From NCBI RefSeq assembly GCF_047795645.1, contig NZ_CP181045.1:4030001-4094000 (forward strand): a stretch of DNA of 64,000 nt, written 5' to 3'. Every line of letters starts with the position of its first letter. The first letter of the stretch is position 1. Positions 31,608 through 39,098 of the stretch are shown here, piece after piece. Origin of the DNA: Salipaludibacillus sp047795645. Lineage in GTDB: Bacteria; Bacillota; Bacilli; Bacillales; Salisediminibacteriaceae. Position numbers and translations under genes: made by a program. The notes under the pieces were generated by a model. The model ran no database searches. It was not told the origin of the DNA and saw only the letters and a program-made list of their open reading frames with translations.

Positions 31608-32906
31608 ATGAATGGGAAGTATAGAGTATTTATTTCCACTCTTATGAGATGGATTATTTTTGGTGCTATTATTGGTGGAGTTGTTGGTTCTCTCACAACT
31701 TTGCTTCTAAATACGAATGATATACTTGGAGATGATATTCGATCGAACAATGATTGGTTAATTTATTTCCTCCCATTAGGGGGAATCGTCATAGGTTTTT
31801 TTTACAGGAATTATGGTAAGGACTCTGTAGGAAACGATTCTACAAAAGGTAATAACCTTATTATTGATGCGATAAATGGTAAAGCAAAAGTATTGAGAAG
31901 AATGGGGCCGATCGTATACATAGGAACGTTTATAACAATTTTATTTGGTGGGTCAACTGGGAGAGAAGGGGCAGCGATTCAAATGGGAGGGAGTGTCGCT
32001 GAAACAGTTAACAAGTACTTAAACGTAATTGTTATAGATAAAAATATTTTACTCATGAGTGGAATAAGTGCAGGATTTGGCGCTGCATTTGGTACTCCTA
32101 TCACTGGAGCTATTTTTGGAATGGAAATGGTTGCACTTGGAAAATTAAAATATGAAGCAATAGTTGCTTGTTTTATTGCCAGTTTTAGCGCTCATTATGT
32201 TGCAACAGCAGCGTGGGGAATTGAACATGAATCATTTATTATTCAAACGGTGCCAATCATTTCAATTAACACGATCTCAAAAGTGATTATTGCTTCGATT
32301 CTATTCAGTTTGCTAAGTATTTTATATTGCCAATTAAGGCACGGTATTCAAAAATTGTCGGAAAAATATTTAAATAAAAACCATATGCTAAGAGCGTTTG
32401 TTGGAGGTGCAGTAATTGTTGTTTTAACTTTAATTGTAGGTTCTCAAAATTATAATGGAAGAGGATTAGACATACTCGAACAATCCTTTGAAGTTGGTGT
32501 TCCTCCCTTTGCTTTTTTAGCTAAGCTTGTGTTTACGGCAATCACTTTAGGCTCAGGATTCGTTGGTGGTGAAGCAATTCCATTATTTTTCATGGGGGCG
32601 ACCTTAGGAAATACATTGTCTGCGACTTTATTTGATTTGCCAATGTCTTTTTTGGCGGCAATAGGTATGATTGCTGTTTTTTGTGGAGGTGCTAATACGC
32701 CAATAGCTGCTTTTCTATTAGCAATTGAAATGTTTGATGGGAAAGGGGTTGAATTCTTTTTTGTTGCTTGCTTAATTAGTTATATTTTTTCAGGACAACA
32801 CGGATTATGGCCTTCACAACAGATTTATGAACCAAAGAGTAGATTACATGACGTTGTTAATGGGGAAACAATTGCTAAAATTGAAACAAGAAAACCCCTA
32901 AAGTAA
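31608..32906 (+). CDS. ClC-family chloride channel/antiporter
   Basis: A 432-residue ClC protein with about ten helices. The anion-filter motifs are GSTGREGAAIQMGG near residue 113 (with the gating glutamate of the GREG motif), GFGAAFGTPITGAIFGMEM near 150, GGEAIPLFFMGATLG near 322 and GGANTPIAAFLLAIEMF near 360. The retained gating glutamate favours proton-coupled exchange over a pure channel. No C-terminal CBS domains are present. The ATG at 31608 follows GAGGGA; an ATG at 31593 overlapping the DUF421 stop is also possible. It probably helps chloride or pH balance. Confidence 0.92.
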   Translation: MNGKYRVFISTLMRWIIFGAIIGGVVGSLTTLLLNTNDILGDDIRSNNDWLIYFLPLGGIVIGFFYRNYGKDSVGNDSTKGNNLIIDAINGKAKVLRRMGPIVYIGTFITILFGGSTGREGAAIQMGGSVAETVNKYLNVIVIDKNILLMSGISAGFGAAFGTPITGAIFGMEMVALGKLKYEAIVACFIASFSAHYVATAAWGIEHESFIIQTVPIISINTISKVIIASILFSLLSILYCQLRHGIQKLSEKYLNKNHMLRAFVGGAVIVVLTLIVGSQNYNGRGLDILEQSFEVGVPPFAFLAKLVFTAITLGSGFVGGEAIPLFFMGATLGNTLSATLFDLPMSFLAAIGMIAVFCGGANTPIAAFLLAIEMFDGKGVEFFFVACLISYIFSGQHGLWPSQQIYEPKSRLHDVVNGETIAKIETRKPLK

Positions 32907-32968
32907 GTGATGAGGGGCTAAATTAATATTTCAGTTTTGCCTCTAATTTCTAATATACGGCGAAAGAG

Positions 32969-33268
32969 TTAGGAGGGCCTTATCGGAGCATCTTTATAAG
33001 GATCTTCTGTAGTTTTATCTTTGTCATCATGAGTTTGATGAGCTCCTGGGTGTTGTCTGGGTAAATTTTGGTGCAGGTTTCGGTTCTCATAAGTGAAATT
33101 ACTATAATATTGTTGGGCAGCTGACCATGGTGAACTTTTATTTTCTACCGGTTCTTTCGTCCGTCTTGGTGAACCATACGTCCCGTCTGGAAATTCTTCA
33201 TGTGTTAAAAAATTTCTTCCTGTTTCAACTGTCGAAAAATCCGCATAGTTTTGATTTTTTTTACTCAT
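32969..33268 (-). CDS. Small hydrophilic conserved-looking protein
   Basis: A 99-residue, Pro/His/Asn-rich protein with no membrane segment. It contains GRNFLTHEEFPDGTYGSP in the N-terminal third, WSAAQQYYSNFTYENRNLHQ in the middle and PRQHPGAHQTHDD near the end. The composition resembles the small cytosolic or spore-associated proteins of Bacillaceae, but I cannot name the family. AAAGGTGG is ideally placed before the ATG on the minus strand. It is convergent with the ClC operon. Confidence 0.65.
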   Translation of the reverse strand: MSKKNQNYADFSTVETGRNFLTHEEFPDGTYGSPRRTKEPVENKSSPWSAAQQYYSNFTYENRNLHQNLPRQHPGAHQTHDDKDKTTEDPYKDAPIRPS

Positions 33269-33429
33269 ATTTGCACCACCTTTATTAGTTTTTACATTTG
33301 GCCAATTTTTAAGCTGATAAGTATATTATGGAACAGTTTGTTTCATTTTATTTACCGAAAAAAGATATTTGGTTCGATTGACTTTTAATTTATTGCTGAA
33401 TTTTCCAATATATTCATAGAAAAGAGAAA

Positions 33430-33462
33430 GGTAGTTGAATCTCAACTGCCATTGTTTTTTTT
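33430..33462 (+). terminator. Plus-strand terminator downstream of an antisense gene
   Basis: A nine-bp stem GGTAGTTGA/TCAACTGCC (one G-T pair) is followed by ATTG and eight T residues. No plus-strand gene lies between the ClC gene and this site, so ClC transcripts that run on would be antisense to the 32969-33268 gene before stopping here. Otherwise the 33269-33725 spacer holds only the inverted repeat below and the chemoreceptor promoter. Confidence 0.7.
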
Positions 33463-33622
33463 GTTAGGTAAGAATTAAAGGAATTATAATTATGCGCTTA
33501 CAATGGGGAAAAATTACAAAAATTCAGGATGTATGTCTTTATTATCATTTAATTAACTTAATTTAACATAATGAGCTATAATTCGACAATAAATGTGCTA
33601 TTATAGGTTAGTGAAATAGTGC

Positions 33623-33688
33623 GTAATATCCTGATATAGAATGGAATCAAATAATCATATTAGGTGTATTGACCTATAAGGATATTAC
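33623..33688. repeat. Inverted-repeat element (~66 bp)
   Basis: GTAATATCCTGATATAG at the left end pairs with CTATAAGGATATTAC at the right end (two-base bulge), with about 34 bases between. It sits 40 bases upstream of the chemoreceptor gene. It could be a miniature inverted-repeat relic or a regulatory hairpin. Confidence 0.5.
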
Positions 33689-33725
33689 ACGATAATAAAT
33701 TAGTGAACGAGGGGGAAGATGAAAC

Positions 33726-35882
33726 ATGAAATCAATTAAAATAAGAATGATCTTATTTTTTGCGGGACTTATTTTATTAACTGCGATTGGGATAGGTGGA
33801 TTAGCGGTCTTAACTAGTACAAACTCATTAAAATCTGAAGCAGAGGCTGGTATTACAAGCGCTGCGGTAGAAGCTTCGAATTTAATTGCAACGACTTTAG
33901 AGCGAGACACTTACTATATAGAGGGAATGGCACAGAATAGTATCATTACGGATGATACACCTTTAAATGATAAAATTCAATTTTTTGAGCAAGAGGCAGA
34001 AAGAGCAGGGTATGATTCGTTTGCGTACGCAGATGCTAGTGGAGAGTCAGTGACATTTGATTCGGATGCTACGGTGTTGGATGTTAATGATCGAATGTAC
34101 TTTCAAGAAGCAATGAATGGAAATACAGCTATTTCGGACGTAATGACAAGTGCACAAAGTGGTGAGATTATTGTAATTTATGCAGCACCAGTTAGAGAGG
34201 CTGGAGAGATAACTGGGGTATTTTACGGAAGGAAAAATATCGAAGACTTTAACCAAGTTGTTGACAATATTGACTTCGAAGGACATGAATCATCACGTGG
34301 ATTCGTTATTAACAGAGACGGAGTTTTTCAAGCACATCATGAACTCGCTCTTGTAGAAATGCAATTAAATATAAGATTATTGGGGACACCAGAAGAAGAT
34401 GATGAAGTTGCTCCAGAGATGGAAACAGAAGTGGAGAGCGGTGATCTTGAGACGGAAGAAGGAGAAGAAGTTGCTCCAGAGATGGAAATAGAAGTGGAGA
34501 ACGGTGGTCCTGAGACAGAAGGAGAAGGGGAAGATCAATCTATAGACGAGTTAATTGCACTTTTTGATGAGTCAATCCAACATGGAGGGACTGGTTTTGG
34601 AGAACATACTTTCGCGGGCGAAAATAATTTAGTAGGTTTCTCTGAGATTGAGAATACTAATTGGATTTTTGTGATGGAAGTTGAAGAAAGAGAAGTACTT
34701 TCAGTCTTAAATCAATTGACAGGATCATTGATTCTTGTATCTGTAGTCTTCATTATCATTGGAGTTGTCGTAACCTACTTCGTAAGCCGATCGATTAGCA
34801 AACCATTAGTTGCAGTGACCGAGGAAATTGATCGATTAGCAAACTACGACCTGTCTAAAGATGATACGGGGAAGCTCGATAAGTATACAAACAGAAAAGA
34901 TGAAATCGGAATAATGACCAGGGCATTAACAACAATGCGAGTTAACCTCGTTCAACTTATTCAGTCAACCGGAGATATGTCTCAACAAGTTTCAGCTTCT
35001 TCTCAGCAATTGACTGCTACAAGCCAACAATCAGCCAAAGCTGCTGATGAAGTTGCAAGCGCGGTCGACGATATTGCAGCGGGCGCTAGTGATCAAGCGA
35101 GAGATACCGAAAAAGGAGCAGAACAAATTCAAGAGTTAAGTGACTTAATCGAAAAGGAACAGGAATATGTTACTTCGTTTAAGACGTCGACAGAAAATGT
35201 GGACGAGCTAAAGAATGAAGGGTTGAAAAGCTTACTTGAACTAGTAGAGAAAACTGAAACAAATACTAGATCGATTAAAGAGATCAAAGAAATGATCATT
35301 ACAACGAATACTAGTGCTGAGAAAATATCTTCAGCTAGCCAAATGATTAAAAGTATTTCTGAACAAACGAATCTCTTGGCCCTTAATGCAGCGATTGAAG
35401 CTGCAAGAGCTGGGGAAGCAGGGAAAGGCTTTGCGGTTGTAGCCGATGAAGTACGTAAACTAGCCGAACAATCACACGAATTCACAGAAGAAATTGTCTC
35501 AATTATTGAAGAATTAACAAATAAGACACAAGATTCCGTTAAAACAATGGATTTGGTGGATGGAAATACTAATTCTCAGTTGAAAAGTTTACAATTGACA
35601 AATAGCCAATTTGAAGGAATTGCGACAGCTATTGAAAGCATGAAAGAATCGATGGATAAAATTACGAATTCAGGCATAAGCATGGAGGAGAAAAAAGGTG
35701 AGATTGTTAACCTAATAAACAATCTTTCTGCAATATCTGAAGAGAATGCTGCAAGTACAGAAGAAGCTTCAGCTTCCGTTGAAGAGCAATCAGCATCAGT
35801 CATGGAAGTCTCGAATGCTAGTGAAGACTTGGCGAAATTAGCTGAATCAATGCAAGAGAACATAGCTAAATTTAAAATGTAG
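33726..35882 (+). CDS. Methyl-accepting chemotaxis protein (dCache-type)
   Basis: A 718-residue chemoreceptor. TM1 is near residues 7-29, a long extracellular sensor of the double-Cache type follows to about 325 (FAYADASGESVTFDSDA, DRMYFQEAMNG and VIYAAPVREAGEITGVFYG are Cache motifs), then TM2 near 332-355, a HAMP domain and a signalling hairpin with the conserved tip SEQTNLLALNAAIEAARAGE. The sensor carries an extra acidic insert at about 227-275 made of two near-identical 21-residue units between its two lobes. GAGGGGG lies before the ATG. It is monocistronic, with a strong terminator. The ligand is unknown; Cache receptors often sense amino acids or organic acids. Confidence 0.93.
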   Translation: MKSIKIRMILFFAGLILLTAIGIGGLAVLTSTNSLKSEAEAGITSAAVEASNLIATTLERDTYYIEGMAQNSIITDDTPLNDKIQFFEQEAERAGYDSFAYADASGESVTFDSDATVLDVNDRMYFQEAMNGNTAISDVMTSAQSGEIIVIYAAPVREAGEITGVFYGRKNIEDFNQVVDNIDFEGHESSRGFVINRDGVFQAHHELALVEMQLNIRLLGTPEEDDEVAPEMETEVESGDLETEEGEEVAPEMEIEVENGGPETEGEGEDQSIDELIALFDESIQHGGTGFGEHTFAGENNLVGFSEIENTNWIFVMEVEEREVLSVLNQLTGSLILVSVVFIIIGVVVTYFVSRSISKPLVAVTEEIDRLANYDLSKDDTGKLDKYTNRKDEIGIMTRALTTMRVNLVQLIQSTGDMSQQVSASSQQLTATSQQSAKAADEVASAVDDIAAGASDQARDTEKGAEQIQELSDLIEKEQEYVTSFKTSTENVDELKNEGLKSLLELVEKTETNTRSIKEIKEMIITTNTSAEKISSASQMIKSISEQTNLLALNAAIEAARAGEAGKGFAVVADEVRKLAEQSHEFTEEIVSIIEELTNKTQDSVKTMDLVDGNTNSQLKSLQLTNSQFEGIATAIESMKESMDKITNSGISMEEKKGEIVNLINNLSAISEENAASTEEASASVEEQSASVMEVSNASEDLAKLAESMQENIAKFKM
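34404..34529 (+). repeat. In-frame 63-bp tandem duplication inside the chemoreceptor
   Basis: GAAGTTGCTCCAGAGATGGA begins at 34404 and again at 34467, exactly 63 bases (21 codons) apart, and most of the unit is conserved. The encoded units EVAPEMETEVESGDLETEEG and EVAPEMEIEVENGGPETEG are strongly acidic. Confidence 0.9.
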
Positions 35883-35901
35883 GATGAAATGCAAAATACA
35901 G

Positions 35902-35934
35902 AAAAAGGTGCAGATTTATATCTGTACCTTTTTT
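35902..35934 (+). terminator. Terminator of the chemoreceptor gene
   Basis: The stem AAAAAGGTGCAGAT/ATCTGTACCTTTTT (one G-T pair) ends in a T-run. On the minus strand the same hairpin lies just past the phosphatase gene stop and could serve it as well. Confidence 0.8.
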
Positions 35935-35946
35935 GTCTCCCAAGAT

Positions 35947-36375
35947 TTAATATGATATTTTTGAATATAATTTCTCTAAATCCTTTTTAAACTCTTCATG
36001 AACATTTACTTCTGGTCTTACGTTTTGAACAGCTTTTTCTGCTTCTGGTATCGTATTAGCTAATCCGAGCTCGAGTAATACGCCAATAGCCACACTACCT
36101 GTGCGACTTTTCCCACCTTTTCAGTGTAGAATAATTTGGTTCCCTTGTTGGTAAGCGTCAACGACAGCGGAGATTGCTTGAGAGAGAAGAATGGATTGAT
36201 TTGGTTTTCCGTCTTGTAAAGGAACGTGAATCCACGATGCGTTATTAACAATACTTTCTGTTGCTTCAGCGCGAACATCTACAATCGTTTTTACCTGATT
36301 CTCCTGAGTTACTTGTTTGACTTCTGATGCACCGCATAAGAAGATTCCATTTAATAATTGTGATACATTATTCAT
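35947..36375 (-). pseudogene. PTP-like phosphatase with UGA at the catalytic cysteine: nonsense or selenocysteine recoding
   Basis: The minus-strand frame from ATG 36375 (AAGGAGG upstream) encodes 142 residues of a dual-specificity/tyrosine-phosphatase-like domain: GIFLCGASEV, TIVDVRAEATES, HVPLQDG (Asp55, candidate general acid), then IILH at 81-84. The next codon, 36123-36121, is TGA, followed in frame by KGGKSRTGSVAIG and 51 more codons to TAA at 35949-35947. Family members have HC-x5-R here, so TGA replaces exactly the nucleophilic Cys85, while Arg91 and everything else is intact. A SECIS-like hairpin follows 12 bases downstream. It is co-transcribed with the chromate transporter (32-base gap). 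A point nonsense mutation (TGC or TGT to TGA) is the simpler explanation. Translated selenocysteine would be new for this family as far as I know. Confidence 0.75.
36088..36108 (-). other. SECIS-like hairpin downstream of the UGA
   Basis: In the transcript, 12 bases after the UGA, an 8-bp stem (AGUCGCAC paired with GUGUGGCU, two G-U pairs) closes a five-base loop AGGUA. Bacterial SECIS elements need a short stem with a G early in the loop followed by U, placed about 16-37 bases after UGA; here the loop begins 21 bases after. The stem also falls within the conserved RTGSVA coding segment, so coincidence is possible. Confidence 0.35.
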
Positions 36376-36407
36376 CCTTTTTCCTCCTTACAGTCATCAA
36401 TCATGTA

Positions 36408-37601
36408 CTAGATTAAGTTTAATAAAAATCCACCGATTGCGCCAGCCAGAACGACCATCCAAGGCGGTAGTTTCCAATAAGCGATCATTGTAAATAAGAA
36501 GGCAGCAAAGGCAAAGTCTGTTGCCGTTAAGATTGAACTCGTCCAAATCGGATGGTAAAGAGCAGCGATTAAGATACCGATAACAGCAGCATTGACGCCC
36601 ATTAATGCTGCTCTTGTATTGGAATTGCTTCGTAAGGCATTCCAAAAAGGCAATGCACCTAAAACAAGTAAAAATGCAGGTAAAAAAATTGCAGCTGTAG
36701 CTAACAATCCACCTTGCCACCCATTAATAACAGCACCAATATAAGCTCCGAATGTAAATAAAGGCCCTGGTACAGCTTGTGCAGCGGCATAACCAGCAAG
36801 AAATTCCTCTTGCGTTAACCATCCACTTGGAACAAATTCGCGTTCTAGTAACGGAAGGACAACATGACCACCTCCAAAAACAAGAGATCCTGAGCGGTAA
36901 AAGCTATCAAACATCGCTATCCAATTTACAGAAGTTAATTCTCTTAGGATAGGTAGAGTAACAAGTAATCCGAAGAATAGCGACAAAGAAATAATTGCTG
37001 CCTTTTTCGAAATTGGAAACCAATATCCAGCGGTGGTCTCTTTCATTGTCTCGTGTTTATACAAAATAAATCCTACAATACCAGCTAAAAGTATCACTCC
37101 TACTTGAGTAAACGCCGTTTGCCACAGCAGTGTTATCACAACAGCAAAAAGAGCAATCGTTTTGCGCTTAACGTCAGGGGTCAAATTTTTGGCCATACCC
37201 AAAATTGCATGCGCAACAACGGCAACAGCGACAATTTTCAAGCCATAAATCCATCCTGCTTCACTTACACCGAAATTTGATAAAAGCATCGCGAAAATAA
37301 TTAGAGCGAGAACTGAAGGAAGTGTGAATCCGATAAATGAGACAACTCCACCAATAATTCCTGCGCGCATGATACCAATTCCTATACCAACTTGACTACT
37401 AGCTGGACCAGGTAAAAACTGACATAAAGCTACTAAATCAGCATAGCTTTGTTCATCTAACCATTTTCTTCTAAGGACATATTCATTGTGGAAATAACCG
37501 AGGTGTGCAACTGGACCACCAAAGGAAGTCAATCCAAGTCTGGTTGAAATGAACAAAATTTCCCACAAAGATGTAAGGTTAAACTTACTTTGATCAATCA
37601 T
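36408..37601 (-). CDS. chrA: Chromate transporter, long-chain (fused) CHR family
   Basis: A 397-residue protein with two homologous CHR halves and about ten helices. The first half begins FISTRLGLTSFGGPVAHLGYF and contains CQFLPGPASSQVGIGIG. The second contains YRSGSLVFGGGHVVLPLLE and AAAQAVPGPLFTFGAYIGA. These are the paired GGP/PGP motifs of CHR proteins, which export chromate and may act on related oxyanions. AGGTGATT precedes the ATG. It is the first gene of a two-gene operon with the phosphatase-like gene, and divergent from the desulfurase gene. Confidence 0.92.
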   Translation of the reverse strand: MIDQSKFNLTSLWEILFISTRLGLTSFGGPVAHLGYFHNEYVLRRKWLDEQSYADLVALCQFLPGPASSQVGIGIGIMRAGIIGGVVSFIGFTLPSVLALIIFAMLLSNFGVSEAGWIYGLKIVAVAVVAHAILGMAKNLTPDVKRKTIALFAVVITLLWQTAFTQVGVILLAGIVGFILYKHETMKETTAGYWFPISKKAAIISLSLFFGLLVTLPILRELTSVNWIAMFDSFYRSGSLVFGGGHVVLPLLEREFVPSGWLTQEEFLAGYAAAQAVPGPLFTFGAYIGAVINGWQGGLLATAAIFLPAFLLVLGALPFWNALRSNSNTRAALMGVNAAVIGILIAALYHPIWTSSILTATDFAFAAFLFTMIAYWKLPPWMVVLAGAIGGFLLNLI

Positions 37602-37687
37602 TTAATCACCTACCCTAATAATTGTTTCTTACTGATATGTACATGGTTGAACATACCAAAAGAAATAACCATTAACAACGGTTTTAT

Positions 37688-37713
37688 AATAATTTTACAA
37701 AAATAAAATTATT
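37688..37713. promoter_or_regulatory. Perfect inverted repeat between chrA and the desulfurase gene
   Basis: AATAATTTTA and TAAAATTATT are perfect 10-bp arms around a CAAAAA spacer, in the divergent intergenic region. It is an operator candidate for either gene. Its AT-rich nature makes chance more likely than for GC-rich palindromes. Confidence 0.35.
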
Positions 37714-37821
37714 GACGAAGGGTACTATTAAAACTTTGAATTCTTTTGTTGACGAGAATAATCGTATAATATGGATAGATAGAGGCTGATAATCTAGATT
37801 AATAAGGAGGAGCTGAATCTT

Positions 37822-38943
37822 TTGAAACAGCAAATTTACTTGGACTTCAACGCAAGCACGCCAATTGCACCAGAGGTTCGAGAGACAATGATGCCATATA
37901 TAGACGGACATTACGGGAATCCGTCCGCGCTTCATTTTGCAGGGGTGGAAGAAAAGAGAGCCGTAGAATATGCAAGGAATCAAGTAGCTTCACTACTAGG
38001 AGCTGCATCTAATGAAATCATATTTACTAGTGGTGGGAGCGAGTCGAATAATCAGGTACTAAAAGGAGTTGTAGAACGGTATAATCACAAAGGAAATCAT
38101 ATCATCACAACAAAAATTGAGCATCCAGCGATTTTAAACCCGTGTAAATATTTAGAAAGACAGGGCGTGGAGGTTACCTATGTGGGCGTCGATCGATACG
38201 GTAAAGTTAATCCAATTGATATAGAAAAGGAGATTAAAAGCAATACCATTCTCATCTCAGTCATGCATTCAAATAATGAAGTTGGCACACTTCAACCAAT
38301 TGCAGAGATTGGACAAATTGCCCGCAATCACGATGTTCTTTTTCATACGGATGCGTCGCAATCAACAGGTAAGGTTCCATTAAATGTTCAAGAATTAAAA
38401 GTAGACTTCCTGACAATTGCAGGGCATAAAGTTTACGCCCCAAAAGGTGTAGGAGCCTTATATATGAGAGATGGCTTAGAAATAGAATCTCTCATTCATG
38501 GTGCAGGACATGAAAATGGTAGACGGGCAGGGACAGAAAATGTTCTCCTGAACGTTGGTTTAGGTCAAGCATGTAAACTAGCTGAAAATTTATGTGATGT
38601 CGAGGAAATTCAAGCATTACGAGACGACTTGTGGGAACAATTACAACAAGTTTTTGGAAATGAGATTTCATTAAACGGTCATCCGAAGGAACGGTTACCG
38701 AATACATTAAGTGTTAATTTCATTAACCATATCGGTCAGGATGTATTAGCGAAATTACCAGAAATTGCAGCGTCGACTGGTTCAGCTTGCCACTCAGGTG
38801 AAGTGACGTTATCCTCCGTTTTGAGAGCAATGGAAGTTAAGGAATCAGAAGGAAAAGGTGCCATTCGGTTTAGTTTAGGAAGAACGACAACAAAACAGGA
38901 AATTGATGAAACGGTTGTGTTACTTCGAATGATATTGAAATAA
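37822..38943 (+). CDS. NifS/IscS-type cysteine desulfurase (possible selenocysteine lyase)
   Basis: A 373-residue class-V PLP enzyme. YLDFNASTPIAPEV at the start, FTSGGSESNN near residue 72, HTDASQSTGK near 175, the PLP lysine in IAGHKVYAPKGVGALY near 199 and the active-site cysteine in GSACHSG near 327 are visible. It removes sulfur (or selenium) from cysteine (or selenocysteine). The CHS form of the active-site loop and its long following segment resemble selenocysteine-lyase-type members as well as general desulfurases, and motif reading cannot separate them. The start is TTG with AAGGAGG 11 bases upstream. No scaffold gene is nearby. Confidence 0.88.
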   Translation: MKQQIYLDFNASTPIAPEVRETMMPYIDGHYGNPSALHFAGVEEKRAVEYARNQVASLLGAASNEIIFTSGGSESNNQVLKGVVERYNHKGNHIITTKIEHPAILNPCKYLERQGVEVTYVGVDRYGKVNPIDIEKEIKSNTILISVMHSNNEVGTLQPIAEIGQIARNHDVLFHTDASQSTGKVPLNVQELKVDFLTIAGHKVYAPKGVGALYMRDGLEIESLIHGAGHENGRRAGTENVLLNVGLGQACKLAENLCDVEEIQALRDDLWEQLQQVFGNEISLNGHPKERLPNTLSVNFINHIGQDVLAKLPEIAASTGSACHSGEVTLSSVLRAMEVKESEGKGAIRFSLGRTTTKQEIDETVVLLRMILK

Positions 38944-38986
38944 GGTTATCTAAAAGCAACCAAAATAACAATTGGAGTGGACAAAA

Positions 38987-39094
38987 GTGTCTATAACAAA
39001 AAATTCGAGGCTCGCTTTGACGCGCCTCGAAAAAGCAGCTTTACGAAAGAAAAAGGTAAAAATTGGTGATGATTATATGTTGAGGGAGAATTGA
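38987..39094 (+). CDS. Possible 35-residue basic small protein
   Basis: GTG at 38987, with GGAG nine bases upstream, opens 35 codons rich in Lys, Arg and Leu (RLALTRLEKAALRKKKVKIG), ending four bases before the convergent DUF2254 gene end. It follows the desulfurase gene by 43 bases and may be co-transcribed. I do not recognise it; composition and ribosome site are the only support. Confidence 0.35.
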   Translation: MSITKNSRLALTRLEKAALRKKKVKIGDDYMLREN

Positions 39095-39098
39095 AAGT

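Noticed and set aside
32890..32925. CCCCT...AGGGG hairpin after the ClC gene as a terminator
   Set aside because: Only five base pairs and no T-run.
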